64,000 nucleotides of DNA from Croceibacterium soli (GCF_009828065.1 NZ_WTYK01000002.1:248001-312000); one strand, 5' to 3'; positions 53,566 to 63,230 are shown, counted from the stretch's first letter. Notes: generated by a model from the sequence alone, not told the origin. A program made the numbers and translations.

Positions 53566-54513
53566 TCAGTGCGCTTTCTTGAGTCCGATCCCCAGGACCT
53601 TGTGCAGCACGAACGCGACGAGAGACCCGAGCACCAGCCCGACCAACGCCGAGACCGCGGCATAGGTGAACCAGCCCGACACGCCGGATAGCGCGCCGCT
53701 GGCTTCCTCGACCGCATGCTGGATGGCATGGGCAACATCCGACGGGCCGTGCACGCCAAGCTCCTCCAGCCCGTGCAGGATGATCCCGCCGCCGACCCAC
53801 AGCATGGCGATGGTGCCGATGAAGGACAGCACCGTCAGCAGCTTCGGCATCGCATGGACCAGCACGTCGCCGAGCCGCCTTGCCGTGGCTGAAGAGCGCT
53901 GCGCCAGATGCAGGCCGACGTCGTCCATCTTCACGATCAGCGCGACCGCGCCGTAGACCAGCACGGTGATCGCCAGGCCGACCAGCGCGAGGATCAGCGC
54001 GCGGGTCGTGAGCGATTCGGCCGACACATCGGCCAAGGTGATCGCCATGATCTCCGCCGAGAGGATCAGGTCGGTACGGATCGCGCCCGCGACTCGCTGC
54101 TTTTCGAACTCGGCGACATCTTCGATGGGGTCCTCGAGGGTCTGCCCGTGCTTTTCACCGCCGAGCTTCTCCAGCACCTTTTCCGCGCCTTCATATGCCA
54201 GATAGAGGCCGCCGAGCATCAGGATGGGCGTGATCGCCCAGGGCAGGAAGGCGCTGAGCAGCAGCGCTGCGGGCAGCAGGATCAGCAGCTTGTTCTTCAA
54301 GCTGCCTTTGGCGATCTGGGCGATGATCGGCAGTTCGCGCGCTGGGGTGAAGCCGGTGACGTAGGACGGAGTGACCGCCGCGTCGTCGATCACGACGCCG
54401 GCCGCCTTGCTCCCCGCGCGGGCGGCGGCGATGCCGACGTCGTCCACGGAAGCGGCAGCGGCGCGGGCAATCACCGCGACGTCGTCGAGCAGGGCCATCA
54501 ATCCACCGGGCAA
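53566..54513 (-). CDS. DUF808 (YedI) family membrane protein
   Basis: A 315-residue inner-membrane protein with about eight helices. The N-terminal ALLDDVAVIARAAAASVDDV and GSKAAGVVIDDAAVTPSYVTG segments and YLAYEGAEKVLEKL identify DUF808/YedI. TTG 54513 is chosen as the start: GGAGG lies 7 nt upstream and MPGGLMALLDD fits the family N-terminus better than the internal ATG 54498. Function unknown. Convergent with the small membrane protein gene, 11 bases apart. Confidence 0.87.
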   Translation of the reverse strand: MPGGLMALLDDVAVIARAAAASVDDVGIAAARAGSKAAGVVIDDAAVTPSYVTGFTPARELPIIAQIAKGSLKNKLLILLPAALLLSAFLPWAITPILMLGGLYLAYEGAEKVLEKLGGEKHGQTLEDPIEDVAEFEKQRVAGAIRTDLILSAEIMAITLADVSAESLTTRALILALVGLAITVLVYGAVALIVKMDDVGLHLAQRSSATARRLGDVLVHAMPKLLTVLSFIGTIAMLWVGGGIILHGLEELGVHGPSDVAHAIQHAVEEASGALSGVSGWFTYAAVSALVGLVLGSLVAFVLHKVLGIGLKKAH

Positions 54514-54726
54514 GTCAGATCCTCCAACACGCGTCGAACTTCCTGCGCCAGTGGCCAAGCTGCCGATGCGATGCAAGGGCGATCGCCATCCCGATAACGC
54601 CGGCGCGCCGGCTTGTGGCCCGAGGACCGACAGCTGCATGCAGCGATAACGCCGAAACGAAACATTACTTTCGTACGCCGGTCGCGTACAAGTTAACCAT
54701 CTTGTTGCAGCAAAGGTGACCATTCA

Positions 54727-55224
54727 GTGAAACTTGAGGCGGAAATCGAGGCGTTGGAGCCCGGATTCTGGTTCGCCGCTTTGGGGCGATTGTCGCGTCG
54801 CCAGGCGGGTGCCGCGCGTGATAGCGTGGAGACTCTTCTGCGCCACGCCTTCCATCTCGTGCAACTGGCACCGGCCCCGCTGAGAACCGTCGTGCGGTGC
54901 GAACTGGGGGAGGATGAATTCGAAGCCTTGCTCTCATGCGGAGCTCTCGACTCAGCCGCCCTCGCCCTGATGGCACCGCCGATCGGTTTCGCGCTCCGCT
55001 GCGCGCCGGGGAACCGGATGCGCATGTTCGACGCGAGCGTACGCTTTCCCGGCCAGACGAACCCACCGGTCGAAGTCGGTTCGCAAGACCCGGCCTGCTC
55101 CCTGCTGGGCGCGTGGGTCGGGGCACTCCTGGCCCTCAGGCAGCAATCGGATGACGATCGTCCGAAGCGTCCAGTCCTGCGTACACCGCCATCCGAATGG
55201 CATCCGAACTCGATCGAGCCTTGA
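54727..55224 (+). CDS. Uncharacterised 165-residue protein
   Basis: Soluble protein starting at GTG 54727 with no recognised domain. The N-terminal half is helical (IEALEPGFWFAALGRLSRRQ, VETLLRHAFHLVQLAP) and there is a single GDD-free acidic patch. Its last 89 bases overlap, tail to tail, the end of the LuxR-type regulator gene on the other strand, which is unusual. It could be a partner of that regulator, but there is no direct evidence. Confidence 0.55.
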   Translation: MKLEAEIEALEPGFWFAALGRLSRRQAGAARDSVETLLRHAFHLVQLAPAPLRTVVRCELGEDEFEALLSCGALDSAALALMAPPIGFALRCAPGNRMRMFDASVRFPGQTNPPVEVGSQDPACSLLGAWVGALLALRQQSDDDRPKRPVLRTPPSEWHPNSIEP

Positions 55225-55768
55225 GCTTGCGCATCATGTTACCGCGATGGATCTCCACCGTGCGGGGACTGATGCCGAGCGTCTGGGCGATCTCCTTGTT
55301 GGAATTGCCCTGCACCATCGACACCAGGACCTGCAGTTCACGCGCGCTCAGTTCCTCCACGGCAGCTTTCGCCTCGGCCCGCCGGCAGGCCTGTTCGGCG
55401 CGCCGGTCGCCCTCGTTGGTGAGCCGCTCTACCGCTTTGTCGAGCAGCCTGTCCTCGAACGGAAACTGCAGGTAGTCCAGCGCACCCGCGAGCATCGCAT
55501 TGACGATCCTGGCGGGAGAGGGCTCCTCCGAATAGACCGCGACGGGAAGCCGCCCGGCGCCTTCAAGAATCTGGATCAGCGCCCGGGCATCGCAGTGGGC
55601 CGGATTGTCGACCGCAAGCACCGCCCCCTCGTCAGGGTTCCGCGCGCCGAACTCCTCGACGTCTTCATAGACTTCCGCGTGGATGTTCCGCTGCAAAAGC
55701 TCGTAAGCGATGTGCGCCCGCCGGCGGAAGTCGGGATCTATGACGTGGACGTGTGGCCGCGTTGCCAT
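55136..55768 (-). CDS. LuxR/FixJ-family response regulator with atypical receiver
   Basis: A 210-residue regulator. The N-terminal receiver has acidic residues near D11/D13 and a candidate phospho-acceptor D54 in VLAVDNP, but the conserved lysine is replaced (LDYLQFPFED, Phe102), so phosphorylation signalling may be altered. The C-terminal HTH is standard: LSARELQVLVSMVQGNSNKEIAQTLGISPRTVEIH. ATG 55768 opens the receiver. No cognate kinase is adjacent. Confidence 0.85.
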   Translation of the reverse strand: MATRPHVHVIDPDFRRRAHIAYELLQRNIHAEVYEDVEEFGARNPDEGAVLAVDNPAHCDARALIQILEGAGRLPVAVYSEEPSPARIVNAMLAGALDYLQFPFEDRLLDKAVERLTNEGDRRAEQACRRAEAKAAVEELSARELQVLVSMVQGNSNKEIAQTLGISPRTVEIHRGNMMRKLKARSSSDAIRMAVYAGLDASDDRHPIAA

Positions 55769-55923
55769 TCTTCTTGTACTCCTCGGCAGCCATTGCTTGC
55801 GCCTGCCCGCGAACCCGAGCAAGCGTGGCCGGCGCTATTTTCGCGTTCCCGCGGACAGCCGATAGGTGTTTGTCCTTAACAGTGCGATAACCGGGCCAGG
55901 TTGAAGCTGGTGCGGGCCGCTCG

Positions 55924-56146
55924 GCCCTCATCCAACTTCGCCTAAGCCCCTTCGGGGCTAAGGCTACGTATCCTTCTCCCACGAGTGGGAGAAGGAGGAG
56001 GACCGTGAGGTCTTCTCGTTTTCCTTCTCCCACGAGTGAAAGAAGGAGCTGGCCGAGAGCTTGCTGTCTGTTTCCTTCTCCCACTAGTGGGAGAAGGATA
56101 CGCAGGCTTGGCAGCTTTGCTGCCTAGCCGGAGTTGGATGAGGGCC
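55924..56146. repeat. Composite hairpin element upstream of rpsF
   Basis: Outer inverted ends GCCCTCATCCAAC (55924) and GTTGGATGAGGGC (to 56146) enclose three tandem hairpins of the form CCTTCTCCCAC...GTGGGAGAAGG at 55971-55996, 56021-56048 (degenerate) and 56073-56098. A further GCTTGGATGAGGGCC copy of the end lies at about 56165. It occupies most of the 562-base gap before rpsF; no gene is seen there. Confidence 0.85.
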
Positions 56147-56330
56147 GCGAGCTTGCTGGCTAGCGGAGCTTGGATGAGGGCCCGGCCGCCCTTGCATTCG
56201 CGCCCGAAAGCTGTATGTGCGCGCCTTCCGCGGCAGCCCGAGGCTCCCGGAAATCGAAGAAAGCCGGAGGGGCCCCCGCGATCCGCGCGGATCAGCCAGC
56301 GATCGGCATGGACATGAAAGGATTGCGCGC

Positions 56331-56693
56331 ATGCCGCTCTATGAGCATGTATTTCTCGCGCGCCAGGATCTGAGCCAGGCTCAGGTAGATTCCCTGGCTG
56401 CCGCCACCACCGAGATCATCGAGAACAACCAGGGCAAGGTCGTGAAGACCGAGACCTGGGGCCTGAAGAACCTGGCCTACAAGATCGACCGGAACCGCAA
56501 AGCGCACTTCGTGATGCTCAACATCGAAGGTCCGGGCACGCTGGTCCAGGAACTCGAGCGGCAGAACCGGATCAACGAAGACATCATCCGCTGGCTCACC
56601 GTCAGCGTCGACGAGCACGAGACCGGCCCGTCGGCCATGATGCGCAAGAACGAGCGTGAGCGGACCCGCCGCCGCGAGCGGGGAGACGACTGA
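56331..56693 (+). CDS. rpsF: 30S ribosomal protein S6
   Basis: A 120-residue ribosomal protein, [15 protein letters not shown] at the start, [10 protein letters not shown] and a basic C-terminal tail ([12 protein letters not shown]). First of rpsF-rpsR-rplI. AAAGGA lies 8 nt before ATG 56331. A 14-bp palindrome (GATCCGCGCGGATC, 56280-56293) in the leader could be part of a control structure; S6/S18 leaders are known autoregulatory sites in other bacteria, but no clear match is claimed. Confidence 0.97.
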   Translation: MPLYEHVFLARQDLSQAQVDSLAAATTEIIENNQGKVVKTETWGLKNLAYKIDRNRKAHFVMLNIEGPGTLVQELERQNRINEDIIRWLTVSVDEHETGPSAMMRKNERERTRRRERGDD

Positions 56694-56917
56694 TGGCCCG
56701 TCCGTTTTTCCGCCGCCGCAAGTCCTGCCCGTTCGCGGCCAAGGACGCCCCGCAGATCGACTACAAGGACGTGCGCCTGCTGCAGGGCTTCATGTCCGAG
56801 CGTGGCAAGATCGTGCCGAGCCGCATCACCGCCGTTTCCGGCAAGAAGCAGCGCGAGCTGGCCAAGGCGATCAAGCGCGCCCGCCACCTGGGCCTGCTGC
56901 CCTACATCGTAAAGTAA
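56693..56917 (+). CDS. rpsR: 30S ribosomal protein S18
   Basis: A 74-residue protein: [10 protein letters not shown] start, [45 protein letters not shown]. It binds next to S6 on the 30S platform. ATG overlaps the rpsF stop by one base (TGATG). Confidence 0.97.
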   Translation: MARPFFRRRKSCPFAAKDAPQIDYKDVRLLQGFMSERGKIVPSRITAVSGKKQRELAKAIKRARHLGLLPYIVK

Positions 56918-56930
56918 GGAGGACAGACCC

Positions 56931-57548
56931 ATGGACATCATCCTCCTCGAACGCATCGAGAAGCTCGGCGGCATCGGCGATGTCGTGACCGTCAAGGACG
57001 GCTACGCTCGCAACTTCCTGCTGCCGCAGAAGAAGGCGCTGCGCGCCAACGAGTCGAACAAGCAGGTCTTCGAAGCCAACCGCGAACGCCTCGAGGCCGA
57101 AAACGCCGAGCGCCGCAGCGATGCCGAGAAGATGGGCGAGAAGGTCGCCGGAGCCGAGGTCGTCCTGATCCGCGCTTCGTCGAACTCCGGCCAGCTCTAC
57201 GGTTCCGTCAACGTTCGCGACATTGCTGCCGCGCTCGAAGAGCAGGGCCACAGTGTCGACAAGCGCCAGGTCATCATGGGCAGCCCGATCAAGACGATCG
57301 GCATGCACGACGTCACCATCGCGCTGCACCCGGAAGTGCGCGTCACGATCAAGGCCAACGTGGCCCGTTCGGACGACGAAGCCGAACTGCAGCGCCAGGG
57401 CGTCGACGTGATGGCTCAGGCTTTCGAAGACGGTCGCTCGGACGAAGGTTTCACCGAGGAGCAGGATCGCACCCTCGCCCCCGGCGAGATTCCTGCCGAC
57501 ATGCTCGAGAGACCCGAAGAGTCCGAAGGCGAAGCCGACGAAGCCTGA
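56931..57548 (+). CDS. rplI: 50S ribosomal protein L9
   Basis: A 205-residue protein with the N-terminal rRNA-binding [19 protein letters not shown] and [14 protein letters not shown], a connecting helix, and a C-terminal domain ([31 protein letters not shown]). The ~55-residue C-terminal acidic extension is longer than in E. coli L9 but usual in alphaproteobacteria. AAGGAGGA precedes the ATG; a terminator follows. Confidence 0.96.
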   Translation: MDIILLERIEKLGGIGDVVTVKDGYARNFLLPQKKALRANESNKQVFEANRERLEAENAERRSDAEKMGEKVAGAEVVLIRASSNSGQLYGSVNVRDIAAALEEQGHSVDKRQVIMGSPIKTIGMHDVTIALHPEVRVTIKANVARSDDEAELQRQGVDVMAQAFEDGRSDEGFTEEQDRTLAPGEIPADMLERPEESEGEADEA

Positions 57549-57571
57549 TAGCTTACGCAGCTACGAAACAG

Positions 57572-57606
57572 AAAAGGGCGTGGTCCACCGGGACCGCGCC
57601 CTTTTT
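57572..57606 (+). terminator. Rho-independent terminator after rplI
   Basis: Hairpin AAAAGGGCGTGGTCC / GGGACCGCGCCCTTTTT, almost perfectly paired with a short loop (ACC), ending in a T run, 23 bases after the rplI stop. Confidence 0.93.
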
Positions 57607-57630
57607 CTTTGCTCGAGCGACCCCGCCCTC

Positions 57631-57658
57631 CGTTCGTCCTGAGCCTGTCGAAGGACGG
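57631..57658. repeat. Single copy of the TTCGTCCTGAGC repeat
   Basis: CGTTCGTCCTGAGCCTGTCG followed by AAGGACGG, matching motifs at 8701, 8800 and 19683. A lone half-element between rplI and an SDR gene. Confidence 0.8.
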
Positions 57659-57749
57659 CTCTCGCGGACCGCCGCTCGCCGGCACCCTTCCGGCGCACAG
57701 CCGGCACGATCGCTCCTCGAAGTGATTGGTCAGGGGAAGGAGAAGCCCC

Positions 57750-58772
57750 GTGAGCATCGATCTCAAGCCCCTAAGCCAGCAGACCATCGTCATCACCGGA
57801 GCATCGTCGGGCATTGGCCTCGCCACGGCTCGCCGCGCCGCGCAGGCAGGCGCCGCCGTAGTGCTGGTGTCGCGCAACGCCGAAGCGCTGCGGGAAGCGA
57901 CGGAGCGGATTCGCGGAGACGGCGGCCGCGCTGCCTGGTGCGTCGCCGATGTCGCGGACTCCTCCTATCCGGAGCGCGTCGGCGAAGTGGCGGACAGCGA
58001 GTTCGGCGGCTTCGACAGCTGGGTCAACAATGCTGCCGTCTCGCTTTACGGAACCCTCGATGAAGCCAGCGAGGAAGAGCACCGCCGGGTGTTCGACGTC
58101 GGCTATTTCGGCACCGTCGCGGGCTCGCTCTACGCCGCCCGCAAGCTCCGCCAGCGCGGCGGCGGGGCGCTGATCAACGTCGGCTCGGTCCTGTCGGAGC
58201 GGGCAATCCCGCTGCAGGGTCCGTACAGCGCGATGAAGCACGCCGTGCTCGGCTTCACCGAAGCGCTGCGGATGGAGCTGGAGCGGGACAAGGCAGGCGT
58301 CTCGGTCACGCTGATCAAGCCCAACAGCATCGACACGCCCTACCCTGAGCATGCCCGCAACAAGATGGACAAGCCCGCCTCGCTGCCGCCGGTGCTCTAC
58401 GATCCCGAGCTGGTCGCCAAGGCGATCTGCTTCGCATGCGAGAACCAGCGGCGCGAACTTCTCGTCGGCGGCCAGGGCTTCATGATTACCAAAATCGGCA
58501 ACCTGATGCCCGGTGTGACCGACAGGGTCATGGAGCACTTCATGGGCGAAGCCGCCCAGACCTCCGACATTCCGCCGGAGCCTGGCGCAGCGGACAACCT
58601 GTTCGAGCCGCGCGCGGACGGCCGCATGCGATCGAACCAGGGCCGGCACGTGCGCAAGACCAGCCTGGCGCTCGAGGCGCAGATGCACCCGCTCACGACC
58701 GCCATGCTCACGGTCGGGGCGGCAGCCGCGGCTGTGGCAATCGGCGTAGCAGGATCGCGCCGGAGCGACTGA
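57750..58772 (+). CDS. SDR family oxidoreductase with C-terminal membrane segment
   Basis: A 340-residue protein. The first ~250 residues form an SDR domain: TGASSGIGLATA, NNAAVS, GSVLSERA, YSAMK. It is followed by an extra linker with RADGRMRSNQGRHVRKTSLALE and a hydrophobic C-terminal segment (TTAMLTVGAAAAAVAIGVAG) that may anchor it to the membrane. GTG 57750 has AAGGAG 7 nt upstream. Substrate unknown. Confidence 0.85.
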   Translation: MSIDLKPLSQQTIVITGASSGIGLATARRAAQAGAAVVLVSRNAEALREATERIRGDGGRAAWCVADVADSSYPERVGEVADSEFGGFDSWVNNAAVSLYGTLDEASEEEHRRVFDVGYFGTVAGSLYAARKLRQRGGGALINVGSVLSERAIPLQGPYSAMKHAVLGFTEALRMELERDKAGVSVTLIKPNSIDTPYPEHARNKMDKPASLPPVLYDPELVAKAICFACENQRRELLVGGQGFMITKIGNLMPGVTDRVMEHFMGEAAQTSDIPPEPGAADNLFEPRADGRMRSNQGRHVRKTSLALEAQMHPLTTAMLTVGAAAAAVAIGVAGSRRSD

Positions 58773-58842
58773 AGCGGCGCCGTGAGAGCGCTTCCCGCCG
58801 GTTCTGGTTTCGCCTTCGCGATTGCTGCGCTAGCTCGGAGAG

Positions 58843-60279
58843 ATGAACTCCCGCGAAGCCATCGCCGAACTGACCGCCATCCACGAGGCCGCGGTCGAGT
58901 GCCTCCGGACCGACATCGCCGAATATGCCCGCACCGGGGCGGCGCCTCCGGCCGAGCGGCGGCATGACGGGAGCTACTGTTATCCAGCTCTGCGCGTCCG
59001 CTTCTTCGGTGGCGGCAAGGCCGTCGACAGATCCCGCGCCTTCGGCCGCTTGCACCTGCCGGGCACTTACGAGACCACCGTCACCCGGCCGTTGTTGTTC
59101 GCCGACTACCTTGCCGAACAGCTCGACTTGCTGATCGCCGACTATGCCGTGGAAATCGACTGCGTCCGCTCGCAGCAGGAAATCCCTTTCCCTTATGTCC
59201 TCGACGGCTTCCATGGCCTGGCGATGGCCGGCGTCAGCCCGATGGAGCTGGCCCGTCACTTCCCCACGACCGAGCTCGCGCTGATCGGCGACGAGCTAGC
59301 CGACTGCATCGGCTTCGACGACCCCGGCGAAACCATGCCGCTGTCGCTGTTCGACGGGCTGCGAACCGATTTCTCGCTGGCGCGCCTGGCCCACTACACC
59401 GGCACCGCGCCCGAACACTTCCAGCGCTTCGTGCTGTTCACCAACTACCACCGCTATATCGACGAGTTCGCCGACTGGGCCGGTCTGCAGGTCGGAGAGG
59501 GTTTCTACACCGGGCTCTCCGGCGCCGGCGGGCTCATGCTCGACCGCCGCACCGAGCACGCCCGGATCCAGCTCAACGAGACGACCTGGCGGCGCCACCA
59601 GATGCCGGCCTATCACCTGATGGCGCCGGACCGCATGGGGATCACTCTCGTGAATATCGGCGTCGGTCCCTCCAACGCGAAGACGATCACCGATCACCTT
59701 GCCGTGCTGCGGCCGGAAGCCTGGCTGATGATCGGCCACTGCGGCGGTCTCCGGCCGACGCAGAAGATCGGCGACTTCGTCCTCGCGCACGCGTACCTTC
59801 GCGACGATCACGTGCTGGACGATGTCCTGCCGCCGGAGATCCCCCTCCCGGCCATCGCCGAAGTGCAGCAGGCGCTTGCCGCCGCGGCGGAGGAAGTCAG
59901 CGGCGCGCAAGGGTCAGACCTCAAGCAGCGCATGCGCACGGGTACGGTGGTCACGACCGACGACCGCAACTGGGAGCTGCGCTACAGCAAGACGGCTTTG
60001 CGCCTCTCGCAAAGCCGAGCCGTCGCCATCGAGATGGAAAGCGCCACGGTCGCCGCACAGGGCTATCGCTTCCGAGTCCCATACGGCACGCTGCTATGCG
60101 TCTCCGACAAGCCGCTGCACGGCGAGATCAAGCTGCCAGGGCAGGCCAACGTGTTCTACGAACAGGCGATCGCCGCCCATCTGCAGATCGGCATCCGCGC
60201 TTGCGAACTCCTGCGTGCGGAAGGGCCGAGGCTGCATTCGCGCAAGCTGCGGGCGTTCAACGAACCCCCGTTCAGGTAA
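58843..60279 (+). CDS. amn: AMP nucleosidase
   Basis: A 478-residue enzyme splitting AMP into adenine and ribose 5-phosphate. It has an N-terminal regulatory domain and a C-terminal nucleoside-phosphorylase-like domain with MIGHCGGLRP, TTDDRNWELRYSKTALRLSQ and AIEMESATVAAQGYRFRVPYGTLLCVSDKPLHGE, the catalytic region of Amn. Length is normal. Stands alone between an SDR gene and a convergent small gene. Confidence 0.96.
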   Translation: MNSREAIAELTAIHEAAVECLRTDIAEYARTGAAPPAERRHDGSYCYPALRVRFFGGGKAVDRSRAFGRLHLPGTYETTVTRPLLFADYLAEQLDLLIADYAVEIDCVRSQQEIPFPYVLDGFHGLAMAGVSPMELARHFPTTELALIGDELADCIGFDDPGETMPLSLFDGLRTDFSLARLAHYTGTAPEHFQRFVLFTNYHRYIDEFADWAGLQVGEGFYTGLSGAGGLMLDRRTEHARIQLNETTWRRHQMPAYHLMAPDRMGITLVNIGVGPSNAKTITDHLAVLRPEAWLMIGHCGGLRPTQKIGDFVLAHAYLRDDHVLDDVLPPEIPLPAIAEVQQALAAAAEEVSGAQGSDLKQRMRTGTVVTTDDRNWELRYSKTALRLSQSRAVAIEMESATVAAQGYRFRVPYGTLLCVSDKPLHGEIKLPGQANVFYEQAIAAHLQIGIRACELLRAEGPRLHSRKLRAFNEPPFR

Positions 60280-60284
60280 TCGCG

Positions 60285-60419
60285 CTAGAGCTGTATCGCG
60301 ATAAGCACCGCGCAAAGCACGAACATGGCGACGACGGCAATTTTCCCTGCTTGCGCCAGGCGAGCCCGCTGGCGGGCAGCCCGCCGTCTACCCTCGTCAC
60401 TCCTCGGAATCTTGCGCAA
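60285..60419 (-). CDS. Putative 44-residue single-helix membrane protein
   Basis: A short frame with TTG start at 60419 and stop TAG 5 bases from the amn stop. A basic N-terminal half (KIPRSDEGRRRAARQRARLA) leads into one hydrophobic helix (IAVVAMFVLCAVLIAIQL), the positive-inside topology of many small inner-membrane proteins. A GGGGGG tract lies 5 nt upstream. No family known; it could also be chance. Confidence 0.4.
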   Translation of the reverse strand: MRKIPRSDEGRRRAARQRARLAQAGKIAVVAMFVLCAVLIAIQL

Positions 60420-60543
60420 CTTAGCCCCCCAACCTGGTCGAACACTCCGCCAGCCCGGCAAGTACCGGGCTGGCGCAATGCGGCGCCATTAACCAGAAAC
60501 GGGACTGCAATCCAGCGTCTGTAAGCAGGGCGATGGGGAAGCT

Positions 60544-62397
60544 TTACCAGCCCTGCGGCTTGCCCTTGTTCTGCTGGTCCAGCCAGGTCTTCAGCGGAGC
60601 GAAGTACTCGGCCATCGCCTTGCCGCTCATCTCGCGGGTTCCGGTGAAGGCTTCCAGCGCGTCGGGCCAGGGCTTGCTCGCACCCATCTCCAGCATCGCA
60701 TTGAGCTTCCGGCCCACTTCCTTGTTCCCGTAGAAGCTGCAGCGGTGCAGCGGCCCCTTCCATCCGGCCTGGTCACAGGCCGCCTTGAAGAACTGGAACT
60801 GCAGCACCCGCGCCAAGAAATAGCGCATGTAGGGCGTGTTGCCCGGGATGTGGTACTTGGCGCCCGGGTCGAAAGCGTCGGCCGGCCGTTCGACCGGCGG
60901 CACGATACCCTGGTAGTCCCGCTTCAGGTCCACCCATGCCTGATTGTAGTTGGCCGGCGTGATCGAACCGTCGAACACGCCCCAGCGCCACTTGTCGACC
61001 AGCAGGCCGAACGGCAGGAACGCGACCTTGTCCATCGCCTCGCGCAGGAGCAGGCCCAGGTCCTTGTCGGCGCCCGGCACCTGCGAGCGTTCCAGCAGGC
61101 CGATCTGCACCAGGTATTCCGGCGTGATCGATAGCGCGACCATGTCGCCGATCGCTTCGTGGAACCCGTCGTTCGCGCCGTTGAGGTGCAGGTAGCTGTG
61201 GTTCTTGTAGGCCCGCTGGTAATAGTTGTGGCCGAGCTCGTGGTGGATGACCTTGAAGTCGTCCGCGTTGCGCTTGATGCACATCTTGATACGGATATCG
61301 TCCTTGTTGTCGATATCCCAGGCGCTGGCGTGGCACTGCACCTCGCGATCGGCCGGTTTCACGAACAGCGAGCGTTCCCAGAAGGTCTGGGGCAGCGGCT
61401 CGAAGCCGAGCGAGGAGAAGAAGTTCTCGCCCGCCTTGACCATGTCGATCTCGGTCATGCCCTTGGCCTCGATCAGCTCGGTAAGGTCGTAGCCAAGGTC
61501 GCCGGCACCCTCGGGTGCCACGAGCGGGTAGATGTTGCCCCACTCCTGCGCCCACATGTTGCCGAGCAAGTCTGCCCGGATCGGGCCGGTAGCGGGCTGG
61601 ACCGCATCGCCGTGCTTTTCGTTCAGCTTCGTGCGCACGTAGGTGTGCAGCGCCACGTAGAGCGGCTTCAGGTCGTCCCAGATCGCGTCGGCAGTTGCGG
61701 CGAACTCGTCCGCCGGCATGTCATAGTTGGAACGCCACATCGCGCCGACGTCGGAGAAACCGAGCTCCTTGGCGCCCTCGTTGGCGATGGCGACCATGCG
61801 CGCGTAGTCGTTCTTCATCGGCGCGCCGACGTTGGTGTGCCAGCTGGCCCACATCTCGCTGAGCTCGGCCGGCGTGCGCTCCAGGTTGCCCATCTCGGCC
61901 TCGATGTCGGACCCGGCGATCGGCTGCCCGTTGAGTGTGCCGCGCCCGCGCGCGTATTGGGAGGAGAGCTTGGTGGCGATCTCGTTCAACTCGGTCGCCG
62001 CGCCCGGAGTGGTTGGGGCCGGCAGCACGATACCGGTGCGGAGGATCGTCAGCTTGCGCTCTATCACCGGATCGAGGCCCGGCACCGCCGCGTACTTGGC
62101 GGCCTCCAGGGCGTATTTCACGGATTTTTCGGTGCCGACGGCATTGATGGCCGCAGTGAGGGCATCGGTATCGGGTGTCACGAAGTTGGCGTTGACCCAG
62201 TTCACCCGGCTTGCCTCCACCGAGTAGTCGAACAGGTCCTTCTCCACGGCGGCGACGAAGTCGGCCGCGCCTTGCGCGGTCATCGGATAGGCCGGAGCTG
62301 CAGTTTGCACGGGAGCGGCGCCGGCTTGCTGGGCTGCGGCGGGTGCGGTCATGCCGGCGGCAAGCGCAAGCAGGGCGACGGAAGCGAAAACCTTCAT
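60544..62397 (-). CDS. M2 family (angiotensin-converting-enzyme-like) dipeptidyl carboxypeptidase
   Basis: A 617-residue zinc peptidase with a signal peptide (KVFASVALLALAAGMTAPAA), so periplasmic or secreted. The zinc motif HHELGHNYYQ, the downstream GFHEAIGDMVALS third ligand, and the HCSFYGN C-terminal segment are those of M2 peptidases. Such enzymes trim dipeptides from peptide C-termini; several sphingomonads carry them. Transcribed away from the hydrolase/asd side with a short gap. Confidence 0.93.
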   Translation of the reverse strand: MKVFASVALLALAAGMTAPAAAQQAGAAPVQTAAPAYPMTAQGAADFVAAVEKDLFDYSVEASRVNWVNANFVTPDTDALTAAINAVGTEKSVKYALEAAKYAAVPGLDPVIERKLTILRTGIVLPAPTTPGAATELNEIATKLSSQYARGRGTLNGQPIAGSDIEAEMGNLERTPAELSEMWASWHTNVGAPMKNDYARMVAIANEGAKELGFSDVGAMWRSNYDMPADEFAATADAIWDDLKPLYVALHTYVRTKLNEKHGDAVQPATGPIRADLLGNMWAQEWGNIYPLVAPEGAGDLGYDLTELIEAKGMTEIDMVKAGENFFSSLGFEPLPQTFWERSLFVKPADREVQCHASAWDIDNKDDIRIKMCIKRNADDFKVIHHELGHNYYQRAYKNHSYLHLNGANDGFHEAIGDMVALSITPEYLVQIGLLERSQVPGADKDLGLLLREAMDKVAFLPFGLLVDKWRWGVFDGSITPANYNQAWVDLKRDYQGIVPPVERPADAFDPGAKYHIPGNTPYMRYFLARVLQFQFFKAACDQAGWKGPLHRCSFYGNKEVGRKLNAMLEMGASKPWPDALEAFTGTREMSGKAMAEYFAPLKTWLDQQNKGKPQGW

Positions 62398-62474
62398 TTC
62401 AGGGCACTACCTCTTGAGGGGATTGGAGAAACCGGTTTCAGACGCTACCGGTCTGAACCTGCAGCCCGGCTGAA

Positions 62475-63230
62475 TCAACCCGCCAGGAAGCCGGCAATGG
62501 CTTTTCCCAGCTCCGGCTCCGTTACCGAGCTCATGTGAGTGCCCGGTACTTCCTGGAACCGTGCGTCGGGCAGTGCATCGGCAAGTGCCTGGGGCGACCC
62601 ATTGTCGCGGTCCTTTTCGCCGCAGACCACCAAGGTCGGCACTGTCATGCCAGCCAGCTCAGCAGCGGACGTGTCGTCCACGGACTGCAGCAGCAGCCGC
62701 GCGGCGACCCGGTCGATTTTCTGGGTCCTCATGAACGCGACCGCGAAGAAAGCCGGATCGCCGTGCTTCACCTCGTCGAACCGGTCGATCGCATCGATGA
62801 AGAAGCTGGCGCGGCGGTCCCAGCCCGCGAGCCCTTCGAGGCCCATTCCCCCCAGCACCATGCGCCGAGGCGAGAGCCCCGCCAGCACGCATCGAACGGC
62901 CGTGCGCGCACCGAGGGAGAAGCCTACCAGGTCGTAATCGGTGAGGCCGAGATGAGCGACGAGCGCTTGCGCGTCTCTCACCAGCACGTCGCCAGGATAG
63001 GCGGCCGCCTCGTGCGGCTTCCCGCTGGCGCCGTGCGCCCGCAAGTCCGGCATGATCGCCTCGAACCCGGCGTCGGCGAGCCGCTGCGCGTGGCCAAAGC
63101 GGATCCAGTTGGTGTTGGCGTCGGAAAACAGCCCGTGCAGCAGCAGGACAGGGCGCCCTTCCCCCATTCGGTGGATTGCCAGATCGGCGGCGTCGAAGGA
63201 CGCGAAATGCTCGGTTCGGACGTCGCTCAC
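62475..63230 (-). CDS. Alpha/beta hydrolase
   Basis: A 251-residue hydrolase with the oxyanion region LLLHGLFSDANTNW, nucleophile elbow GFSLGAR (Ser), the acidic CGEKDRDNGSP and a late His (GTHMSSV), completing the triad. GTG 63230 overlaps the stop of the GFA gene (GTGA), so they are translated together. Substrate unknown. Confidence 0.87.
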   Translation of the reverse strand: MSDVRTEHFASFDAADLAIHRMGEGRPVLLLHGLFSDANTNWIRFGHAQRLADAGFEAIMPDLRAHGASGKPHEAAAYPGDVLVRDAQALVAHLGLTDYDLVGFSLGARTAVRCVLAGLSPRRMVLGGMGLEGLAGWDRRASFFIDAIDRFDEVKHGDPAFFAVAFMRTQKIDRVAARLLLQSVDDTSAAELAGMTVPTLVVCGEKDRDNGSPQALADALPDARFQEVPGTHMSSVTEPELGKAIAGFLAG

